DNA of 6,967 nt from Spirochaetaceae bacterium (GTDB lineage: Bacteria > Spirochaetota > Spirochaetia > SZUA-6 > RPPD01). A program made the translations under genes and the position numbers. The stretch spans positions 1 to 6,967 of the forward strand of contig RPPD01000118.1 in the NCBI GenBank assembly GCA_003818675.1, given 5' to 3'. A model generated the notes under the pieces. The model worked only from the letters and a program-made list of their open reading frames with translations. It was not told the origin of the DNA and did no database searches. Positions within the stretch are counted from its first letter, which is position 1. Each line of letters begins with the position of its first letter. This document shows positions 1 to 5,449 of this stretch, one piece after another.

Positions 1-1206
1 CGCAGAGAGCGTGATCTGGTAGAAAACATCAGGGGAGATGCGAGTCTCCTTGTCCGTGAAGGTTATGCAGATTGAAAATTTATCCCGTGTTTCAAAGCGT
101 GGTACGTAGATATCGTGGATATTGCTTCCAGTTGGGCCATTGGTCGCATCTGTCTTTGAATCTGTACTCACAATTAAACTATTTGGCCACATTCTGAGTG
201 CGCCAATTAAAATTGTAGTCTTATCGGTATTTGCGGAACCTGTGTGGTTTGTCTGATTGATATTTGCCTCATCTGATATCTCTGGGACCTTTTCAGGTCC
301 TGGCGTTTCCTGGTCCGGGTCTGTCAGGTTTTCATCTGTATTTGGCAAATCCTGTGAGTTCTCCCTGGGCATGGATGTCAGAAGCAGGGATGGAATTCCC
401 TTTTCAGGATTCATTTCTCCAAACGTGCTCATGATCTTGCGTCTGTTTTCATTTATAGGCTGGATTTTTGGGGAATCAGGACTGTCCGGGACAATGACCG
501 CCTCTGTTCCAGCGGGAATATCAACCTGTCCTGCAGTTGTCTGTGAGCTTGTTACGATTTTCACTGAACCTTCCAAAACCGTGACCTCTGTTTTGCCATC
601 AGAAGAGATTTGGGTCATGAAGATTGTTCCCATTGGATATATTTTGCATGAGGGTGTGTTAACCATAAGCCCCGATGATACTGAAGATGCGGTGCTCTTC
701 ACCATAATGGTTCCTGAAATGAGGGTACAGAGGACCTGTTCTCCAGGGCTGGAATCCATGGGGTATTCAATTCTGACTACTGATTCTTCAGGGATGCCAA
801 TGGAATAATAATTTCCAATTGTCAGATACATGAAGGAACCGCTGTCCGTTGAAAGCGCCGCGGGAAGGGTAATCTCCTGTTTGCCTGGATCCTGGCGGAG
901 GTTTTCATTATTGGTTATTGACCACTTGCCAACAGAAGCGGCTATAACAGCACCTGAAGAGGGTGTTTTGCCTGTGTTGAAGAGGATTGAGAAAAGGAGA
1001 ATCAGAACAATAATACAGGCTGCGGCTGCTCCCATAATTGGGACAAAGACTTTTATTGAAGGCCACTGCTTTTTTTCAACTGCTGGTTCTTTCTCCATGG
1101 CAAGCATCTCAAGCCTGTTCCTAAGCTTTTCCTGAAAAGCCGGGTTTTGGAAACCTGGAACAGAAATAGAACTGAGGCGCTGTTTGATATCCTGTTTTTC
1201 GCTCAT
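1..1206 (-). CDS. FecR-domain transmembrane anti-sigma factor-like protein (3' end beyond window)
   Basis: Reading the minus strand from the ATG at 1206 gives 402 codons with no stop before the window edge, so the C-terminus is missing. Residues 1-50 are a charged, probably cytoplasmic segment with no HxxxCxxC zinc motif. Residues about 52-76 form one strong membrane helix (VFVPIMGAAAACIIVLILLF). Residues about 110-245 fit the FecR fold, including NTPSCKIYPMGTIF (184-196), EVTVLEGSVKI (207-217) and IPAGTEAVI (230-238). An acidic Pro/Asn/Asp-rich linker follows (about 283-328), then an unrecognised possibly beta-rich segment. FecR proteins bind a cognate ECF sigma factor at the inner membrane and transmit an envelope signal. 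That role is inferred here from the fold and from the sigma gene directly upstream. The start overlaps the sigma stop (ATGA) and has a GAGGA site five bases upstream, so the start is well supported. No TonB-dependent receptor is visible, so the signal is unknown. Confidence 0.85.
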   Translation of the reverse strand, partial: MSEKQDIKQRLSSISVPGFQNPAFQEKLRNRLEMLAMEKEPAVEKKQWPSIKVFVPIMGAAAACIIVLILLFSILFNTGKTPSSGAVIAASVGKWSITNNENLRQDPGKQEITLPAALSTDSGSFMYLTIGNYYSIGIPEESVVRIEYPMDSSPGEQVLCTLISGTIMVKSTASSVSSGLMVNTPSCKIYPMGTIFMTQISSDGKTEVTVLEGSVKIVTSSQTTAGQVDIPAGTEAVIVPDSPDSPKIQPINENRRKIMSTFGEMNPEKGIPSLLLTSMPRENSQDLPNTDENLTDPDQETPGPEKVPEISDEANINQTNHTGSANTDKTTILIGALRMWPNSLIVSTDSKTDATNGPTGSNIHDIYVPRFETRDKFSICITFTDKETRISPDVFYQITLSA

Positions 1207-1751
1207 GCTTTGTCCTCAGTCAGAAGCACTTCCAGCTTCTGCAGTATACGGTGAATTCGTGAACGCAGGGTCACCTGACGCTCACCCAGTATTTCCTCAA
1301 GCTCTGCATAGTCGCGCTTTTCAAAGTAATGCAGCTCTACTAACAGGGCATCTTTGGGCTTTAGAATACCTATTGCCCTTTTTAAGTCCATGAAATCTGC
1401 ATACTTGGACGGATCCTGACGTTCATCTGGCAGGAGATTTTCCAGGTTCAGAGATTCGTCATTTATGCTCAGAGTCTTTTTCCTCCCCTTCTTTCTAAGA
1501 TGCGAAAACAGCTCATTTGTGGCAATTTTATATATCCAGGCCTGAAAATTTTCTATCACAATATTGTGTCTTTTTATGAAGGAAAGCGCTTTTTCGAATA
1601 CTGTTGCCGTGATGTCCTCCGCGGTCTCGACGTGCCATACATCACGGAAGATAAAGTTGTAGATTTTAGGGAAAAAGACATCATAAAGGTCCAGAAAATC
1701 CTGGACAGAGGTTACGGTAAATTTTTTGACCGGTTGTTCTGCTGTTTCCAT
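1203..1751 (-). CDS. ECF-type RNA polymerase sigma-70 factor
   Basis: The protein is 182 residues from the ATG at 1751, a usual ECF length with only sigma regions 2 and 4. Region 2 (about residues 22-90) shows LYDVFFPKIYNFIFRDV, then AEDITATVFEKAL and FQAWIYKIATNELFSHLRKKGR, close to the standard ECF pattern (AED-T-VF-KA, AW-Y-IA-N---HLR). Region 4 (about 122-175) shows AIGILKPKDALLVELHYFE, then YAELEEILG and TLRSRIHRILQKLE, a helix-turn-helix for -35 recognition. It would direct RNA polymerase to its own promoter set and be held inactive by the FecR-like membrane protein that overlaps it downstream. The start is uncertain. The frame is open to a GTG at 1820, with another ATG at 1769. The GTG has no Shine-Dalgarno and sits at the start point predicted by a weak promoter, so 1751 is preferred on protein length. 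A good GAGGAG at 1795-1800 stands before non-standard ATA/ATT codons and does not fit any normal start. Confidence 0.9.
   Translation of the reverse strand: METAEQPVKKFTVTSVQDFLDLYDVFFPKIYNFIFRDVWHVETAEDITATVFEKALSFIKRHNIVIENFQAWIYKIATNELFSHLRKKGRKKTLSINDESLNLENLLPDERQDPSKYADFMDLKRAIGILKPKDALLVELHYFEKRDYAELEEILGERQVTLRSRIHRILQKLEVLLTEDKA
1213..1217 (-). promoter_or_regulatory. Ribosome binding site of the FecR-like gene
   Basis: GAGGA on the minus strand lies inside the last codons of the sigma gene, six bases from the ATG at 1206. Together with the ATGA stop/start overlap it fixes the start of the FecR-like gene and predicts translational coupling, which would keep sigma and anti-sigma in proportion. 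Confidence 0.7.
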
Positions 1752-1769
1752 GATAATTGTGATTATCAT
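1750..1769. repeat. Perfect inverted repeat over the sigma gene start
   Basis: ATGATAAT (1750-1757) and ATTATCAT (1762-1769) are exact inverted copies separated by TGTG. On the minus strand both candidate ATG starts of the sigma gene (1769 and 1751) fall in the arms. It could be an operator or an RNA hairpin hiding the start codon. The half-sites equal the 7-base halves of the Fur box (TGATAAT/ATTATCA), but the spacer is 4 rather than 1, so Fur binding is only a possibility. Confidence 0.5.
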
Positions 1770-1825
1770 ATACTTACTATCTTGAATTATGCAACTCCTC
1801 TTGTTTTTTCTGTCATTCACAAAAT

Positions 1826-1854
1826 ATTAACGAATACACCCGGTGTATTAACAA
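1826..1854 (-). promoter_or_regulatory. Weak candidate promoter for the sigma/FecR operon
   Basis: On the minus strand TTGTTA (1854-1849) and GTTAAT (1831-1826) are separated by 17 bases. Each matches four of six bases of the -35 and -10 consensus. A start point would fall around 1817-1820, giving a leader of about 65 bases to the ATG at 1751 and arguing against the GTG at 1820. Such matches arise easily by chance in AT-rich DNA. Confidence 0.25.
1833..1849. promoter_or_regulatory. Operator-like palindrome upstream of the sigma gene
   Basis: AATACACC and GGTGTATT are perfect 8-base inverted arms around a single central base. The element lies in the divergent intergenic region between the sigma gene and the kinase gene. 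It fills the spacer of a weak candidate minus-strand promoter, which is the position expected of an operator. Without a following T-run it is not a typical terminator. The binding protein is unknown. Confidence 0.5.
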
Positions 1855-1951
1855 TTTAATAACAGGTCATGTCCTTTTTTTCACCTCGCTTCCAATAGGC
1901 GATTATTCGAAATGTCCTGTACATTGTGAATAATGAATCATGCAATCGGCA

Positions 1952-1959
1952 GGGAGGTG
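1952..1959 (+). promoter_or_regulatory. Ribosome binding site of the KdpD-like gene
   Basis: GGGAGGTG lies eight bases before the ATG at 1968, which supports that start over the in-frame GTG at 1926, where no such site is seen. A competing site, GAGGGGGG at 2052-2059, stands seven bases before an in-frame ATG at 2067, so a second, shorter start is possible. Confidence 0.55.
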
Positions 1960-1967
1960 TTTGTCAA

Positions 1968-4085
1968 ATGAGTATCCAGGTTTTTTCACGACCGCGAAAA
2001 CAAACAGGCCGGAACACTGTTGAAAAAAAACCAATTTCACCGCATAGTGAAGAGGGGGGCAATATCATGAATGATCCCGCTCCTGTCAATATTACTCCAG
2101 CAGAATCAATATCGTCAGCTGCTGCAGGGGTGATGGAAAAGGATGTTTCTGAAAACAGACCGAGGATCCTGGCGGCAATAAGCGCAAGTCCCACCTCTGC
2201 TGTGGTCATCCGGTTTGCCGGGGAACTGTCGTTGAAACTGAACCTGCCGTGGGCGGTGGTGTACGTCGATCAGGGCAGAAAAATGACTGAGGCGGCACAG
2301 CAGAACCTCCTTGCCAATCTCCGGATGTCGCGCTCCATGGGTGCCCAGGTCCTTTCCACCGCGGATCCGGATCCGGTGGCCGGGATCATCCGCGTCGCCA
2401 CCCAGCTCCGCGCCGCGCAGCTGGTGGTGGGAAAGACGCGCAGATTTCCGCTCTCAATGCTTTTTTCAAGGGGTTCGGTCACGGGCAGGCTTTTGAATGC
2501 GGACACGCAACTCGCGATCCAGGTCGTCCCCTGCAATATTCCGCCCGGGAAAATGGAAGTGCCGCGCGTGCAGCTTGGTTTCCTTGCCCAGTACCTGAAG
2601 GCGTTCGCGATCGCGCTTGTTGCAGTGGCCGCAATCACCGGCGTCAATCTACTGCTGGTACCGCTGACCGGCTATTGGACCATCGCCCTGGTGTATCTCA
2701 TGTTCGTGACTGTTTACGCGCTCTTTAATGTGCGGATGACAACCGTCGTATTTGTTTCGTTTGCGAGCGCGCTTTTGTGGAATTTTCTTTTCATACCGCC
2801 CCTGTTCACCTTCAACATAGGACTGCTTGAGGACGCGCTCATGAACCTGGTCTTTTTCGTGATCGCCGTGATTGTCGGGCTTTTGGGAACCCAGCTCAGG
2901 CACAAGGAGAGGGTCCTGCGGAACCGCGAAAAGCGGATCACGATGCTCTATGAACTGACGAAGGCGATTGACGCGGCAAGGAGCATGGAAGAATTGTGCT
3001 GTGTGATAAAGGATACGACAGGCCAGTTCATGGAAGCCAGGGTGGAGCTGTATCTGACGGGCGAACTGAAAAAATACAATGTTGAAAACACGCCCCGCGG
3101 CCGCATCAGGATGACAGCGAAAGAGTACAGCGTCATCTACTGGGTGCTCCGCAACCGCGAGACCGCTGGCCGCTTTTCCGTGCATTTCTCCGAAAACGAC
3201 CTGTGCTATCTTCCGATTATCGCCCAGTCAGGCATCCTTGGAGTGATGCTCCTGGATCCTGTGGACAAGCGGGAGTACACCATCGAACAGGAGCTGTTTC
3301 TCCAGAACGTGTTGAACCAGATCGCCATTGCGCTCGAGCGTGAGGCATTGGCGCAGCGCGACCGGGATAACGTGCTTGTCGCGGAATCCGAGCGGCTGTA
3401 CAAGATCCTGTTTGACAGCGTTTCCCACGAACTGCGCACTCCGCTTACGACCATCAACGGCGCTTCGTCGAGCCTGCTCGATCCGGCCGTGGGGACGAAC
3501 GAAAAGGTGCGTACCGGGCTCGTCACCGAGATCAAGCGCGCGGGCGACCGGTTAAACCGCGTTATCGGTAATATGCTGGGCATGAGCCGGATGCAATCCG
3601 GCAGGCTCAAGCTGTCGCGGCAGTGGCATGAGGTGGGGGACATCCTTGACGCTGTTCTGTCCAAGGATGCCGACGCCCTGCAAGGGATAAACGTCAGTCG
3701 CGAACTGCCGGAGGGATTCCCATTGATATATGTTGATTTCAACCTGTTCGAGCAGGTGTTGGCGAATATCATGGGAAATGTTGCCAGGCACGCGGGCGTC
3801 AATGCAACGCTCCACATAACGGGAATGGCGGATGTAGAGAAGTGCCTGCTTTCCTTCCGGGACTCGGGTCCGGGAATTCCCGAGGATGAACTGACCTCGA
3901 TTTTTGACAAACCGCACGACACACGGGGGAGGAAATCACGGGGTCTCGGCTTGGGGCTAACCATATGCAAGCGCATCATGGAGGCGCACGGCGGAAGCAT
4001 CGGGGCTTCCAATGCGCCTGAGGGCGGCGCAATATTCACCGTGTGCATCCCTGTTGTTAACGGCGCGGCACGGAAGGAGGGATGA
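1968..4085 (+). CDS. kdpD: KdpD-like sensor histidine kinase lacking the N-terminal KdpD domain
   Basis: The 705-residue membrane kinase is shorter than typical KdpD (about 900). Residues 1-64 are unrecognised, polar and probably disordered. Residues about 65-190 are the KdpD-type universal-stress-protein domain (PRILAAISASP, PWAVVYVD, LVVGKTRR). Four membrane helices follow at about 213-235, 236-253, 257-276 and 290-310, then a strongly basic linker (LRHKERVLRNREKR) and a GAF-like region (about 327-457). The phospho-acceptor is His487 in SVSHELRTPL. The ATP-binding domain has Asn604 (NIMGNVARHA), DSGPG (632-636) and GLGLGL (659-664), so the catalytic core looks intact. The Glu often found before the N-box Asn is Gly here. 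The N-terminal KdpD domain with its Walker motif is absent. KdpD senses potassium limitation and turgor and phosphorylates KdpE, whose gene overlaps this stop codon. An alternative start is 2067. The symbol is by family resemblance, since kdpFABC is not in view and the target may be Trk. Confidence 0.9.
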   Translation: MSIQVFSRPRKQTGRNTVEKKPISPHSEEGGNIMNDPAPVNITPAESISSAAAGVMEKDVSENRPRILAAISASPTSAVVIRFAGELSLKLNLPWAVVYVDQGRKMTEAAQQNLLANLRMSRSMGAQVLSTADPDPVAGIIRVATQLRAAQLVVGKTRRFPLSMLFSRGSVTGRLLNADTQLAIQVVPCNIPPGKMEVPRVQLGFLAQYLKAFAIALVAVAAITGVNLLLVPLTGYWTIALVYLMFVTVYALFNVRMTTVVFVSFASALLWNFLFIPPLFTFNIGLLEDALMNLVFFVIAVIVGLLGTQLRHKERVLRNREKRITMLYELTKAIDAARSMEELCCVIKDTTGQFMEARVELYLTGELKKYNVENTPRGRIRMTAKEYSVIYWVLRNRETAGRFSVHFSENDLCYLPIIAQSGILGVMLLDPVDKREYTIEQELFLQNVLNQIAIALEREALAQRDRDNVLVAESERLYKILFDSVSHELRTPLTTINGASSSLLDPAVGTNEKVRTGLVTEIKRAGDRLNRVIGNMLGMSRMQSGRLKLSRQWHEVGDILDAVLSKDADALQGINVSRELPEGFPLIYVDFNLFEQVLANIMGNVARHAGVNATLHITGMADVEKCLLSFRDSGPGIPEDELTSIFDKPHDTRGRKSRGLGLGLTICKRIMEAHGGSIGASNAPEGGAIFTVCIPVVNGAARKEG
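4074..4080 (+). promoter_or_regulatory. Ribosome binding site of the KdpE-like gene
   Basis: AAGGAGG, a near-perfect Shine-Dalgarno, lies in the last codons of the kinase gene. Two ATG codons follow in tandem, at 4082 and 4085. The first is only one base from the GGAGG core and the second is four bases away, so 4085 is preferred. Confidence 0.65.
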
Positions 4086-4780
4086 TGTCCGAGGGCGCTC
4101 TTATACTGGTAGTCGACGATGATGTTTCGATCAGGCGGATGCTAAGGCTCTCGCTTGAGGCGCACGGGTACCAGACCCTTGATGCCACCACGGCTGCCGA
4201 GGGCCTTGCGCTCGCCGCGTCAAAGCACCCGGACCTTGTCATTCTCGATCTCGGCCTGCCCGACAGCGAAGGAGAGGAAACACTTGTGCGCCTGCGCGAA
4301 TGGTCCATGGTTCCGGTCATTGTCCTCACTGTCCTTGATTCCGACGAATCCAAGATAAGCCTTCTTGACGCAGGCGCAAGCGACTATGTCACCAAACCGT
4401 TTTCCATGGGCGAGCTGCTTGCAAGAATCAGGGTCACACTGCGCAACATCATCCCGGACCAGTCGGTGAAATTGATCAGGTCAAAGGGGATTGTAATTGA
4501 CCTTGAAGCCCGAGTGGTGAGGAAATCGGACGAGGAGATACGCCTTACGCCTACGGAATACGTGCTTTTAAAATATCTCGCAGCCAACGCAGGCAAGGTC
4601 GTCACTAGGAATGACCTGATCCGTGAGCTATGGGGTGCCGACGCAACACCGGATGAAAGTTATCTCCGCGTATACATGCTCCAGCTCAGGAAAAAAATCG
4701 AGGATGATCCGGCGTTACCGGAAATCCTGCTTACGGTCCCAGGCATCGGGTACCGGTTCTACGTTCTTGATCCCGCATGA
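4085..4780 (+). CDS. kdpE: KdpE-like OmpR/PhoB-family response regulator
   Basis: The product is 231 residues, the normal length for KdpE. The receiver domain (about 5-118) has the acidic pocket in VVDDD (Asp11-13), phospho-acceptor Asp55 in LVILDLGLPD, Thr82 and Lys104 in the TKPF loop, so all switch residues are present. The C-terminal winged helix (about 130-228) has LTPTEYVLLKYLAANAGKVV, then DLIRELWG, YLRVYMLQLRKKIE and VPGIGYRF. This arrangement is especially KdpE-like, including the YLR-YM-LR-K helix that reads DNA. It would be phosphorylated by the kinase immediately upstream. Its start abuts the kinase stop (ATGATG), implying one transcript and coupled translation. An alternative start at 4082 adds one residue. 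The regulated promoter is not identified. The convergent trkH operon, whose promoter lies right of the window, is the natural candidate in the absence of kdpFABC. Confidence 0.93.
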   Translation: MSEGALILVVDDDVSIRRMLRLSLEAHGYQTLDATTAAEGLALAASKHPDLVILDLGLPDSEGEETLVRLREWSMVPVIVLTVLDSDESKISLLDAGASDYVTKPFSMGELLARIRVTLRNIIPDQSVKLIRSKGIVIDLEARVVRKSDEEIRLTPTEYVLLKYLAANAGKVVTRNDLIRELWGADATPDESYLRVYMLQLRKKIEDDPALPEILLTVPGIGYRFYVLDPA

Positions 4781-4803
4781 TTGCACAGAAGTCCGGATTG
4801 CGT

Positions 4804-5448
4804 TCACTTTCGCGCCAGCATCCGCCTGATTGCGAACAGCGCGCCGGACACAATGCAGAGCGCCAGGGCGATGAGGGCCTTGTTAAAGGCAAACTCATGA
4901 GACACGGCATGCCCGGGCTGCAAGACAACAAGCGAAACAGCATGGATGTCCATGTCTCCCCCGTGCTCGCGGCATGCGGCATGAAATTCGCCCGTAACTT
5001 TTACGATATCTCCGCTGTGAGTGTAATCTCCGTACATGGATATTTTTGTCGCATCAACGCTCGCAATCCAGACCGCGTGTCCTGAGTTGTAGCCCGCCAA
5101 CCCGCCGTTTTCCTCAAGGTTGCCGTCTTTGAAGGAATCATCGTTCAAGTGTATCCACGCCATATCTCCTCTGGCCATGAATTCCCCGATGGTTTCTCCG
5201 GTGAATGTGATCGTACGGCCGTTCCATGCAGCGGCGTTTTCCACGAGCGTTACGCTGTCTACCGCTTCTCCCGCTGGAGCATTGCTTTCGGGAAGCTTAT
5301 ACCCGGGATTGTCGCCAAGGGATTGGGCGGGAAGAAATCCGCGTATGCCATGCAGGAAAACGAAAAGAAGCGATCCAAGCGCCAGGACTGCCAGGAATAT
5401 CAAGATCGCTTTTTTTATTGGATTTTTTTCACGCATTCCATCAACCAT
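4804..5448 (-). CDS. OB-fold-like membrane protein with two terminal membrane helices, co-translated with trkH
   Basis: I do not recognise a named family. The 214-residue protein has a basic N-terminus, a membrane helix at about 13-33 and a second at about 190-207 followed by RR and K residues. Both ends are therefore predicted cytoplasmic, and the middle is predicted outside the membrane. Residues about 66-176 look like a small beta-barrel of OB-fold type: alternating strands NGRTITFTGETIGEF, DMAWIHLND, HAVWIASVD and GDIVKVTGEFH. A His/Cys/acidic cluster, FHAACREHGGDMDIHA (155-170), could bind a metal or another ligand. This is inference only. The ATG lies one base after the trkH stop, with GAGGGG eight bases upstream, so it is probably translated together with TrkH and may be an accessory of the potassium transporter. 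An in-frame ATG at 5436 is a less likely start. The gene ends 23 bases from the convergent kdpE-like gene. Confidence 0.85.
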   Translation of the reverse strand: MVDGMREKNPIKKAILIFLAVLALGSLLFVFLHGIRGFLPAQSLGDNPGYKLPESNAPAGEAVDSVTLVENAAAWNGRTITFTGETIGEFMARGDMAWIHLNDDSFKDGNLEENGGLAGYNSGHAVWIASVDATKISMYGDYTHSGDIVKVTGEFHAACREHGGDMDIHAVSLVVLQPGHAVSHEFAFNKALIALALCIVSGALFAIRRMLARK

Positions 5449-5449
5449 A

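Noticed and set aside
257..1135. Plus-strand open frames at 257-808 and 830-1135
   Set aside because: They lie antisense to the FecR-like gene, which reads through on the minus strand with clear FecR motifs; their translations match nothing and have no good ribosome binding sites.
1500..1859. Plus-strand 119-residue open frame
   Set aside because: It is antisense to the sigma gene, which has unmistakable sigma region 2 and 4 motifs.
1861..1967. Possible riboswitch (c-di-AMP or similar) in front of the kinase gene
   Set aside because: The region is only about 100 bases and shows no recognisable conserved stems of a known class.
3206..4048. Minus-strand 280-residue open frame
   Set aside because: Shadow of the kinase's catalytic core; Ser/Arg-rich translation produced by GC-rich codons on the other strand.
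4781..4860. Inverted GTCCGG/CCGGAC pair as a terminator
   Set aside because: The arms are six bases with a 47-base loop and no T-run, so it is not a credible terminator.
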